Shown here piece after piece: positions 24,190 to 31,094 of a stretch of DNA of 49,351 nt. Below the pieces are notes generated by a model. That model was not told the DNA's origin and did not search any database. It was given only the letters and a program-made list of their open reading frames with translations. Origin of the DNA: RGIG8597 sp045133795 (lineage in GTDB: Bacteria > Spirochaetota > GWE2-31-10); NCBI GenBank assembly GCA_045133795.1, contig JBGUUT010000121.1:1-49351 (forward strand), in the 5' to 3' direction. How positions within the stretch are numbered: position 1 is the first letter of the stretch; every line of letters begins with the position of its first letter. The position numbers and the translations under genes were made by a program.

Positions 24190-25677
24190 TTACTCTACTA
24201 TTGCCGTGCGTACCACACGGAAACCGATGGTATTGTAATAACGAAAATAGGCGTTGGTGAATTGGTAGTCGAAGCGAGACACGGTACAGTACTCCGCCGA
24301 GCAGTCCCAGCTACCGCCAAAGTTCATACCATTACTACTGGTGCTGAGATTCCACCAACACCATTCCCACACATTACCGCTCATGTCGTACAAGCCAAAA
24401 TCGTTAGGTTTCTTTCCTTTGACTTCATGAGCTTTACTACCGGAATTATCTTGATACCAAGCAACTTCGTCTATTATATCACTTCCGGCGTAAGTATATT
24501 GAGTACCGAATAGTTCGTTACCGCCACTAGCAGCATATGGCCATTCATCGTATGTCGGTAATCGATAGCCGTTTGCCGTAAAGTCGCAAGCCACTGCTTT
24601 CCAGCTAGTCGAGTTTTCATGTCTGTCTGAATAAGGAATGTCTCCCCAGTCTGCCGGGTCTGTACTGCTATTTATTGTATAGCACGGAGTAAGACCTTCG
24701 GCTATACTGCGTTTGTTGCAATATACAAGTGTATCAAACCAGCTTACATTATATGCCGGATAATTGTCTCCGACACCGTAACGACTGCTTGGAGTCCTAT
24801 TAGCATCGTCCGTATAAGTATAACTGCAATATTCTTCATATTCAGCCTGTGTGACTTCGTGATCACAAACATACAAGTTTGGTATTATTTTTTTGTCTAT
24901 AGTCGCACCTTGTACAAAAGCAAAACCTTCCGGCGGTGTTTTTGCCCATTTGGCTGTTATTGTAATATTTTCTGCTGTATCACTCGGTATCGGTTTTATT
25001 CTGTCTCCGTTTTCATCATACCAACCGGCGAATATATAGTTTTCTTTTTTTGTATTCACAAATGTCGGCAAAATTATTTCCGTATTTTCTTTACATACTT
25101 CTGTCGGAGTAAATCCGTTTTCCCAACTTCCGCCGGCCAGGTCGTATGTAATTGTGTAAAGTTTTACCCATTGTGCAGTATAAGTTTCACCTTGTGACGG
25201 AAAAGTTGATGGTAATTCATTACTCCAGGAGTTACTCCAGCCGGCGAATATATAACCCGCTTTTGTGGGAGCTGTCGGAGCTGTAACTGTTGCTCCATAT
25301 CTACCTCTGATTTCTGTTGTTCCCTCTCCGCCGTCAAGGTCTAATTTTAATGTGATTATTCTTCTGTCATAATAGATTTTTACTACTGTACTTCCATCGT
25401 TGGCTATTTCCATTGGTGTTATTGGTTGTACTATAAATCCTTTGTAGTAATTTCCTGTTGTAGATGTGTATTTGACTTCTGATTCGTATCCTAGTACAGA
25501 TTCTTTCTCGATATCTACCCGTGTATACTCATCATCATTTGCATTTTGTAGATAATGTTCTACCCAATAGTAATACATGTCTGAATTTTCTATTTCGGTG
25601 TAATTTTGACAGCTGAGTATCATTGCTAAAAATATAAAAACTAGACTTATGTTTTTTATTAGATTTTTGAGTTTCAT
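24190..25677 (-). CDS. Surface lipoprotein with InlB-type repeats and FGE/C-type-lectin domain; candidate DGR target
   Basis: The 495-residue protein has a signal peptide with lipobox Cys23 (AMILSC). Two Listeria-Bacteroides repeats follow at about 107-170 (GYIFAGWSN, YTAQWV) and 172-243 (YTITYDLAGG, NYIFAGWYDENG, ITAKW), extended modules of surface proteins. Residues 250-490 form an FGE-sulfatase/C-type-lectin domain (EVTQAEYEEYC, NGYRLPTYDEW, GLYDMSGNVWEWCW, IGFRVVR). The domain is probably binding rather than catalytic. Its last part (454-486, FGGSW to IGFRVV) sits exactly where TvpA of T. denticola carries its retroelement-varied residues, and its codons are mostly NNC, unlike the T-ending codons of the genome. 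GGAAGAG precedes the ATG. Confidence 0.85.
   Translation of the reverse strand: MKLKNLIKNISLVFIFLAMILSCQNYTEIENSDMYYYWVEHYLQNANDDEYTRVDIEKESVLGYESEVKYTSTTGNYYKGFIVQPITPMEIANDGSTVVKIYYDRRIITLKLDLDGGEGTTEIRGRYGATVTAPTAPTKAGYIFAGWSNSWSNELPSTFPSQGETYTAQWVKLYTITYDLAGGSWENGFTPTEVCKENTEIILPTFVNTKKENYIFAGWYDENGDRIKPIPSDTAENITITAKWAKTPPEGFAFVQGATIDKKIIPNLYVCDHEVTQAEYEEYCSYTYTDDANRTPSSRYGVGDNYPAYNVSWFDTLVYCNKRSIAEGLTPCYTINSSTDPADWGDIPYSDRHENSTSWKAVACDFTANGYRLPTYDEWPYAASGGNELFGTQYTYAGSDIIDEVAWYQDNSGSKAHEVKGKKPNDFGLYDMSGNVWEWCWWNLSTSSNGMNFGGSWDCSAEYCTVSRFDYQFTNAYFRYYNTIGFRVVRTAIVE
24205..24318 (-). other. Candidate variable region (VR) at the 3' end of the lipoprotein gene
   Basis: Coding-strand codons between GGTAGCTGG and ATCGGTTTCCGTGTG include GAC, TGC, TAC, TTC, GAC, TAC, TTC, ACC, AAC, TAC and ACC. 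Adenine-directed mutagenesis of AAC-rich template codons gives exactly such NNC codons with varied first two bases. The invariant GFRVVR end would be the initiation-of-homing side. No template repeat is visible in the window, so this is an inference. Confidence 0.45.
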
Positions 25678-25802
25678 ATTTTCTCTTCCTTGTTTTCTTA
25701 ATATTTTTTCTTAACTTCCAGATTTTTTTTGCCTGTTTGTTGTGAGGCAGGAAAAAGGACTGTCTTGGTAAAAGACAGCTACCAAAACAAAAGTTTTAAA
25801 TA

Positions 25803-25922
25803 CTATTTTTGCGGAGGATTGTTTCCGCGACTACCGCCGCTGGGATTCCCGGTTTTTGATGGGAAGTTTCCACCGGTTGAGTGGTATGGATTTCCCGGCT
25901 GTGAAACTGAAGTTTTTGCCAT
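25803..25922 (-). CDS. Small 39-residue Gly/Asn/Pro/Ser-rich protein
   Basis: This ORF is too short for usual gene calling, but it has an ideal ribosome binding site (AAAGGAGG, six bases before the ATG at 25922) and a promoter-like element upstream. The product starts MAKTSVSQPGNP and continues with TGGNFPSKTGNPSGG, then ends in RGNNPPQK; the GNP and TGG/SGG motifs repeat. It has no signal peptide or hydrophobic segment and looks disordered and basic. It lies 125 bases before the InlB/FGE lipoprotein gene on the same strand, so the two are probably co-transcribed. Function unknown. An 87-residue ORF on the other strand over the same bases has no ribosome binding site and is rejected. Confidence 0.65.
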   Translation of the reverse strand: MAKTSVSQPGNPYHSTGGNFPSKTGNPSGGSRGNNPPQK

Positions 25923-25957
25923 TTGTGGCCTCCTTTTATATTTATTTAAAGAGGTTG

Positions 25958-26027
25958 TAAAAAAAAAAAAAAAACTGTCAATATCTACTTGATTGAAGAT
26001 GTATTTTTATAGTTATTTACAAAGTCA
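25958..26027 (-). promoter_or_regulatory. Promoter-like cassette with TTGACA and a T16 tract
   Basis: On the minus strand the order is GACTTTGTAAAT, 20 bases, AATCAAGT, 4 bases, ATTGACAG, T16 (25959-25974), ACAA, then the ribosome binding site of the 39-residue ORF. TTGACA as -35 with TACAAC as -10 gives a 16-base spacer made almost only of T. The same elements with the same spacing recur at 42424-42492. Slippage of the T run would change promoter spacing, so phase variation is plausible. The start site is not proven. Confidence 0.6.
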
Positions 26028-26050
26028 ACTTTCTTTTTCTTTTTTTTTAC

Positions 26051-26085
26051 TGTCCGCAGGAATGCGGGCAGTTTTTTTTATAAAA
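26051..26085. terminator. Hairpin terminator upstream of the T16 promoter cassette
   Basis: CTGTCCGCA and TGCGGGCAG pair with one G-T around GGAA, with T runs on both sides. A hairpin of the same layout precedes the second cassette at 42517-42548. Confidence 0.75.
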
Positions 26086-26096
26086 TATTAAAATAG

Positions 26097-26137
26097 GGGA
26101 CAGACCTCTATGCCAAAACGGAATTGAGGTCTGTCCC
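26097..26137. repeat. REP-like inverted repeat (copy 1)
   Basis: GGGACAGACCTC (26097-26108) and GAGGTCTGTCCC (26126-26137) are perfect 12-bp arms. It belongs to a dispersed family with further copies near 30586, 41257, 42575, 44654 and 49241. Confidence 0.88.
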
Positions 26138-26157
26138 TGCTGTCAGCTAGTACGGAT

Positions 26158-26193
26158 ACAAAAAAAGCCGACCGGTATAAAACCTGTCGGCTG
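26158..26193 (-). terminator. Hairpin terminator after the anti-sigma gene
   Basis: AGCCGAC (26166-26172) pairs with GTCGGCT (26186-26192), with inner GG/CC pairs extending it. On the minus strand a run of T follows. Confidence 0.88.
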
Positions 26194-26216
26194 AATGTTT
26201 AATCAAAAGTTTTACT

Positions 26217-26705
26217 TCATTCAGAAGGAAAATTAGAACATTCTTGAGCTTGCACTTCGTTGTTTGTAAAAAAGAAATCATCGTAATGAACCATAAAAGA
26301 CATAGGATTATAATATGTTTCTTTTATTACATTCTGTTGTTTCAGTTGTTCTGTAGGCTGCGTTTCGGCAATTACGTTTTCTTGTTTGCGGTTGTTAAAA
26401 TTGGATATTTGAAATAATGACATACCGATTAAGATTCCGAAACAAGCAGCAGCTACCAAACTTATCATTTCTAAAACTTTTTTCTTATTCTTTTCATTTT
26501 CAGAATCCATACTGATAGGATCGAGTCTGCACGGAATAAGCTCATTTTGTCCGAGGATTAATTTCTTGTATGTTAACAAGTCATTTTTGAAATCACGGCA
26601 CGATTTACAAGAAGATAGATGTGCAGATAATTTTACTTCTTCATCATTGTGTAACTGATTATCAATCCAAAGATGTAGTTTTGTTTTGGCTTCTTTGCAC
26701 TTCAT
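26217..26705 (-). CDS. Zinc-finger anti-sigma factor (membrane protein)
   Basis: The 162-residue protein has an N-terminal zinc-binding anti-sigma domain with the motif HLSSCKSC (about residues 29-36) preceded by the WIDNQL helix, one membrane helix at about 78-100, and a periplasmic tail of about 60 residues. Such proteins hold their ECF sigma factor at the membrane until an envelope signal frees it. Its ATG overlaps the sigma stop (TAATG), so both are made together. The tail has no known sensor domain. Confidence 0.85.
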   Translation of the reverse strand: MKCKEAKTKLHLWIDNQLHNDEEVKLSAHLSSCKSCRDFKNDLLTYKKLILGQNELIPCRLDPISMDSENEKNKKKVLEMISLVAAACFGILIGMSLFQISNFNNRKQENVIAETQPTEQLKQQNVIKETYYNPMSFMVHYDDFFFTNNEVQAQECSNFPSE

Positions 26706-27193
26706 TAGTAAATCTCCTTCAGTTTTATTTTCTTCATTAAAAGTTCTCGCCCTCTTATTAATCTGGACCTGAAAGCCGGTAACGAAATGTTTAATATTCG
26801 CGCACCTTCTTCGTAAGAAATACCGTCATAATCAACGAGTACTATCGGAATACGATAAATATCGTCTAATTCGTTAATAATCTTTTTTAAGGAAAGAATT
26901 AAATCAATATCTTTTGACTTTGTACTTACATTTTCATGAAGCAGTGTAGTCCTTGAAGATATTCTTTTTTTCTTCCTGTATTCGTCTATTGAACGATTAA
27001 CTGTCATTCTATACAAGTAAGTATAATAACTGCACTTTTTATCAAACGTTTCTAAAATACGAGAAAATTTCACAAATACTTCTTGTACGACATCTTCTGC
27101 CAAGTCGGTATCTTTTACTATCCCGTGTGCCAAGACTAATAACTTATGTTTGTATTTCTTATGCAAATCAGCAATAAGTTTATCATTTTTCAA
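26705..27193 (-). CDS. ECF-type RNA polymerase sigma factor
   Basis: The 162-residue protein has sigma region 2 (about residues 9-75; DLAEDVVQEVFVKFSRILETFD and YLYRMTVNRSIDEYRKKKR) and region 4 (about 105-155; LDDIYRIPIVLVDYDGISYEEGARILNISLPAFRSRLIRGRELL), with little linker, as usual for ECF sigma factors. It lies between a LTxxQ periplasmic protein gene and its anti-sigma gene, which suggests an envelope or metal stress response. Confidence 0.93.
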   Translation of the reverse strand: MKNDKLIADLHKKYKHKLLVLAHGIVKDTDLAEDVVQEVFVKFSRILETFDKKCSYYTYLYRMTVNRSIDEYRKKKRISSRTTLLHENVSTKSKDIDLILSLKKIINELDDIYRIPIVLVDYDGISYEEGARILNISLPAFRSRLIRGRELLMKKIKLKEIY

Positions 27194-27267
27194 TTTTATC
27201 TAATCCTTAATTTCACAATTACATCAAATCGGAAGTTATTTTGTTTCTGAAAGAAATCTAAAAGAAG

Positions 27268-27810
27268 TTAATCTTTAAATCTCTTTTGATGATTATTGTG
27301 TTGCGGTGGTTTTTTATTGTGTTTATCTTTAAATCTTTTGTCTTTAGAACATTTATTTTCTTTATTGCAAAAGTTTACGTCTTTCGGAAAACTTTTTTTG
27401 AAAACTTTCCATTGTTGTTCAGTTAGTAAATCTTTAACTTTTAAATCTCTTTCGAGAAAGGTGATTAAAACATCACTTTCAAGTTTTTTTCTGTTTTCGA
27501 TAAGTTCTTTTAATTTATTAAAGTCATAATTTTCAGTTATCATGGCTTCATCGAAATCTAATTTATTACGTTCCAATTCCAACATTATCAAATCAGATTT
27601 TTTTCTGTATTCATCTTTGATTTCACGAATTTTAGTATTTTGTTCTTCAGTAAGATTCAGAAAACGTAAATCTAAGTCTTTTTTAGGGAATTTAGGAAAA
27701 GGTTTGTTGAATTTCGGAGCTGGATGTTCAAAATCATGGTTAATCGGTTGTGCAGTCAATGGAACTGCAAATGCTAATGCTAAGATAGGTAAGAATATTT
27801 TTTTTATCAT
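27268..27810 (-). CDS. LTxxQ/CpxP-Spy-like periplasmic protein
   Basis: The 180-residue protein has a cleavable signal peptide (about residues 1-20, ending VPLTAQ) and a helical body with two LTxxQ-type motifs: LNLTEEQNTKIREI (about 52-65) and LLTEQQWKVF (about 128-137), as in CpxP, Spy and heavy-metal sensor CnrX relatives. The C-terminal 40 residues are rich in Lys, His, Asn and two Cys (FCNKENKC), and may bind metal. As first gene before an ECF sigma and its anti-sigma it could be the periplasmic sensor or a chaperone under their control. Confidence 0.8.
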   Translation of the reverse strand: MIKKIFLPILALAFAVPLTAQPINHDFEHPAPKFNKPFPKFPKKDLDLRFLNLTEEQNTKIREIKDEYRKKSDLIMLELERNKLDFDEAMITENYDFNKLKELIENRKKLESDVLITFLERDLKVKDLLTEQQWKVFKKSFPKDVNFCNKENKCSKDKRFKDKHNKKPPQHNNHQKRFKD

Positions 27811-27902
27811 TTAAGACTCCCGTATATTTAATGTGCTTTTTATACGAACGGTCTTAATAAAAAATTGCAACAAATTGATTTTTTTTATTGCAGTGCATAA
27901 AA

Positions 27903-27935
27903 TAAAAAAAAATGATGCCCTTTCGGACATCATTT
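27903..27935 (-). terminator. Hairpin terminator after the CYTH gene
   Basis: AAATGATG (27910-27917) pairs with CATCATTT (27928-27935), extended by inner pairs. On the minus strand the stem is followed by T9. Confidence 0.85.
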
Positions 27936-28013
27936 CCCCCCTCCCATGTATAAAAATTCAAAAGCTTTCTCTCCCCGCAAAGTAAAACTTTTGATTCAAT
28001 AAGGCACAAATAT

Positions 28014-28712
28014 TTAAATGAAATTAATTTGTTCTTGGAGTTGTTTTAAAGCTTCTTTAGAGTAATCTTTCAATTTTTTGTTTTCTAAAGAGTGTGCATT
28101 TTCGATACGTGATAATTTATTGTAATTTTCAGGTTCTTCGACAATCGGATAATCTGCGAAAAGTTTTAATATTTCGTCTAATCGTTTTTCTAAAGATTCT
28201 TTATTTTCACCTGTTACTTCTATTTCAAGGTATGGATTTCTTAAATCATTAAATTTTGATAATTCAATATTTACATCGTTATGAGTAAAAAGAACGGTTG
28301 TTTTTATATTGTGATAGAAGATAAAGAAACCTTCGGAAAGAAACTTTGCAACTGTACGGAATGTTTCTTCTTCGCATTCGTATTCGTATTCCACGTTTTG
28401 TTCAACACGGTTTACCAATGTTTTATTTTTTAATGTAATAACATATTTGCTGTTATTTAAAATACGCAATCTGATAAATTGAAAATCTTCTTCCGGAATT
28501 TTCAACTCTGCCAATTTGTTTATTGTTTCAATATTTTTTTTGGAAATTTTATGAACGCTGTCAGAAAGTACAGGTCCCCATGAATCATCACTTTCAGTCC
28601 ACCAAAAACCGACTTTTGTAGAAACACCAACTTTTTTGAATTCATTTTCAAGTAAAGATGTTACAGAATCATAGTTAAGAACTTTGAATTTTTTTTCAAT
28701 TTCAAATGACAT
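28014..28712 (-). CDS. CYTH domain protein (triphosphate-binding, CyaB/ThTPase-like)
   Basis: The 232-residue protein opens with SFEIEKKFKV, the ExExK signature of CYTH domains, which bind triphosphates in a beta-tunnel with metal ions. Further conserved charged strands are visible: FIRLRIL, KYVITLKNK, VEYEYECEEE, and NPYLEIEVTG. The family includes class IV adenylate cyclases and inorganic or thiamine triphosphatases, and motifs do not decide between them. The C-terminal 35 residues form an extra helix. A connection to the cNMP-binding protein at 12261 would be speculative. Confidence 0.82.
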   Translation of the reverse strand: MSFEIEKKFKVLNYDSVTSLLENEFKKVGVSTKVGFWWTESDDSWGPVLSDSVHKISKKNIETINKLAELKIPEEDFQFIRLRILNNSKYVITLKNKTLVNRVEQNVEYEYECEEETFRTVAKFLSEGFFIFYHNIKTTVLFTHNDVNIELSKFNDLRNPYLEIEVTGENKESLEKRLDEILKLFADYPIVEEPENYNKLSRIENAHSLENKKLKDYSKEALKQLQEQINFI

Positions 28713-28889
28713 AAGATTAGAATTTCCTTGCTAAAAGTTAGTTTTAAGGCACTTTCAGAATAAAAGAGTGTCTTTTTAATCTGAATTCATAAAAGCCGTC
28801 ATCCTTATAACTATTTGAATTCTGCTTGTCAAATAATTTTTTAAAATAATCTTAAAAAAAAATTATAAGCCTTTTTTTATCGCATTTCA

Positions 28890-28918
28890 TTGACGGCGTT
28901 TTTATAATTTTTTATAGT
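28890..28918 (+). promoter_or_regulatory. Sigma-70 promoter of gpmI
   Basis: TTGACG (28890-28895), a 17-base spacer and TATAGT (28913-28918) lie 34 bases before the ATG, followed by AAAGAGGA as ribosome binding site. The -35 overlaps a GCCGTCA/TGACGGC pair whose other half is at about 28793, perhaps an upstream terminator or long-range fold. Confidence 0.7.
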
Positions 28919-28952
28919 CACATAATTATAATTAAATGGAAAGAGGATTAAT

Positions 28953-30524
28953 ATGTCAAAAAAACCTTATGTTCTTATTATCAGAGATGGCTGGGGATAT
29001 AACCCGGACTTTAGATACAATGCTGTACATAATGCAGAAACTCCTAATCATGACAAATACGTTAAAGATTATCCGACTGCTTTGATTGTTCCGTCTGGAG
29101 AAAATGTAGGATTGCCTTCAGGAAATCAAGGTTCAAGTGAAGTTGGACATCTTAACATGGGTGCCGGTCGTGTAGTTTATCAGTCATTGGTTCGTATTAC
29201 TAATACAATTTTGAACGGTAGCTTTTTTGAGATAAAACCGTTTTTGGATGCGATGAATAAGGTAAAAGAAAAAGGTTCTACTTTGCACCTTTGGGGATTG
29301 GTACAAGACCAGGGAGTTCATGCTCACAATGAACATTGTGTAGCTCTTTTGGAATTGGCTGCAAAAATCGGCTTAAAGAAAGAACAAGTTGTTATTCATG
29401 TATTTTCTGACGGTCGTGATACACCTCCTAGAAGTACAGAAGGTTTTATCCAAGTTTTGGACGAAGCTACTAAAAAATACGGAGTAGGTGTAATCGGTTC
29501 TATCGTAGGAAGATATTATGCAATGGACCGTGATACAAACTGGGACAGAGTAAAAGTTGCTTATGATATGCTTACTACCGGAGAAGCTCCTAAGTTTGAT
29601 AATATTTATGCGGCTGTTGCAGATGCGTATGCTAAAGATGAAAACGATGAGTTTATAAAACCTCGTATTACTCCCGATTTCGCTCCGGTATCAGATAATG
29701 ATGCAGTAATTTTCTTCAATTACCGATTGGACAGAACTCGTGAAATGACAAAAGCTTTTGTTCTTGACGGTTTTAATGAATTCCAGACAAAAGATATTAA
29801 GAATCTTGATTATGTATGTTTTACTGAATACTATGACGGTGTTGCTACATCTTCAAGAGCTAATGTACAGATTGCATTCCCTAATGTTGAATTGACTAAT
29901 TTGTTCGGTCAATATCTTGCAGATAACGGAAAAACTCAATTGCGTATTGCTGAAACTGAAAAATTTGCACATGTAACATTCTTCTTTAACGGACAGTCAG
30001 ATGTTCAATTCTCAACAGAAGAAAGAATACTTGTCCCTTCTCCGAAAGTTGAAACATATGATTTGCAACCGGAAATGAGTGCTTACGAAGTAAAAGACAA
30101 AGCAGTGGAAGCTATTAACAGCGGAAAATACGATGTTGTGATATTGAATTATGCAAACCCTGACATGGTAGGACACACCGGTGTTTATGATGCAGCAGTA
30201 AAAGCTTGTGCTGTAGTAGACGAATGTGTAGGGGCCGTAGTAGATGCAGCTCTTGCAAATGACGGGGTAGTTCTTGTAACTGCTGATCACGGTAATGCAG
30301 AACAGATGGTTGATTACATCACAGGAAAACCTATGACATCTCATACAACAAATCTTGTATGGTTGTCTCTTATTTCAAATCGTCCGGAATTACAAAAAGA
30401 TAAAATCCGCTTAAAAGTAACCGGCGGAAGATTGGCTGACTTGATTCCTACAATGATTGAATGTATGGGAATGGAAAAACCGGCTGATATGGACGGAGAA
30501 TCTTTAATCTGCAAATTAGATTAA
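28953..30524 (+). CDS. gpmI: 2,3-bisphosphoglycerate-independent phosphoglycerate mutase
   Basis: GpmI interconverts 3- and 2-phosphoglycerate in glycolysis using two manganese ions and a phosphoserine. The 523-residue enzyme is of normal length. RDGWG (11-15) supplies a metal aspartate, Ser62 in NQGSSEVGHLNMG is the phosphorylated serine, HVFSDGRDTPP and RYYAMDRD line the transferase domain, and NPDMVGHTGVYDAAV and TADHGNAEQM provide the remaining metal ligands. It stands alone between its own promoter and terminator. The independent enzyme fits an anaerobe and is typical of many bacteria. Confidence 0.97.
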   Translation: MSKKPYVLIIRDGWGYNPDFRYNAVHNAETPNHDKYVKDYPTALIVPSGENVGLPSGNQGSSEVGHLNMGAGRVVYQSLVRITNTILNGSFFEIKPFLDAMNKVKEKGSTLHLWGLVQDQGVHAHNEHCVALLELAAKIGLKKEQVVIHVFSDGRDTPPRSTEGFIQVLDEATKKYGVGVIGSIVGRYYAMDRDTNWDRVKVAYDMLTTGEAPKFDNIYAAVADAYAKDENDEFIKPRITPDFAPVSDNDAVIFFNYRLDRTREMTKAFVLDGFNEFQTKDIKNLDYVCFTEYYDGVATSSRANVQIAFPNVELTNLFGQYLADNGKTQLRIAETEKFAHVTFFFNGQSDVQFSTEERILVPSPKVETYDLQPEMSAYEVKDKAVEAINSGKYDVVILNYANPDMVGHTGVYDAAVKACAVVDECVGAVVDAALANDGVVLVTADHGNAEQMVDYITGKPMTSHTTNLVWLSLISNRPELQKDKIRLKVTGGRLADLIPTMIECMGMEKPADMDGESLICKLD

Positions 30525-30543
30525 TAATATTAATAAAAAATAT

Positions 30544-30573
30544 AAGACGCCGGGATTTCTCGGCGTTTTTTTG
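30544..30573 (+). terminator. Hairpin terminator after gpmI
   Basis: ACGCCG (30547-30552) pairs with CGGCGT (30561-30566), followed by T6. Confidence 0.92.
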
Positions 30574-30585
30574 TTTTTGCAACAG

Positions 30586-30640
30586 GGGATAGACCTATAT
30601 TCTGTTTTCGCATAGACGTCCGGCACCTATACCGAAATGG
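30586..30640. repeat. Degenerate REP-like repeat (copy 2)
   Basis: GGGATAGACCTATAT at 30586-30600 and CACCTATACCGAAATGG at about 30624-30640 match parts of the REP family (compare 42575), but the inverted half is eroded. Confidence 0.5.
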
Positions 30641-30641
30641 C

Positions 30642-30675
30642 AAAAAAAATGACAAGAAGAAATTTTCTTGTCATT
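30642..30675 (-). terminator. Hairpin terminator after trxA
   Basis: AATGACAAGAA (30649-30659) pairs perfectly with TTCTTGTCATT (30665-30675); on the minus strand T8 follows. Confidence 0.92.
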
Positions 30676-30702
30676 ATGACGCATATATTACGCAAGAATT
30701 AT

Positions 30703-31023
30703 TTATTTATTTGCGTTTTCAATCATTTCTAAAAGTGCAGTTTTAGGTTGTACACCGATTACTTTGTTTATGATGTTTCCGTTTTTAAAAAGTATCAATG
30801 TCGGAATACTCATAACAGCAAATCTTGCAGCAAGAGCCTGTTCGTCATCTACATTTACTTTGCAGACTTTTACATTTTCGCATTCTTCTGCTATTTCATC
30901 TACAATCGGGGATAACATTCTGCATGGTCCGCACCACGATGCCCAGAAATCAACCAACACCAAACCGTTATTTTTTTCTACTTCATTTTCAAAGTTTGCT
31001 TCATTTAATTCAATTACAGCCAT
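30703..31023 (-). CDS. trxA: Thioredoxin
   Basis: This is a cytosolic disulfide reductase of 106 residues with the classic active site WCGPC (residues 30-34), the buried Asp of VDFWASW, the NVDDEQALAARFAVMSIPTLILFKNG block with the cis-proline, and a final glycine strand. It can feed electrons to reductases such as ribonucleotide reductase. GGAG precedes the ATG. It is flanked on both sides by terminators. Confidence 0.97.
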   Translation of the reverse strand: MAVIELNEANFENEVEKNNGLVLVDFWASWCGPCRMLSPIVDEIAEECENVKVCKVNVDDEQALAARFAVMSIPTLILFKNGNIINKVIGVQPKTALLEMIENANK

Positions 31024-31062
31024 TTTTTACTCCTAAATTTTTTATTGTTTGCTTATAAAATA

Positions 31063-31092
31063 AAAAAAGCGGAGAATAAACTCCGCTTTTTT
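31063..31092 (-). terminator. Hairpin terminator after the activase gene
   Basis: AAAAAAGCGGAG (31063-31074) pairs perfectly with CTCCGCTTTTTT (31081-31092); it can act on both strands. Confidence 0.92.
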
Positions 31093-31094
31093 AC

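Noticed and set aside
25958..25975. T16 tract as the tail of an intrinsic terminator on the minus strand
   Set aside because: No stable hairpin conserved between the two copies precedes the tract, while TTGACA directly precedes it in both.
25729..25992. 87-residue plus-strand ORF
   Set aside because: It has no ribosome binding site and ends in a poly-lysine tract from the A16 run; the minus-strand 39-residue ORF has a perfect site and fits the gene direction.
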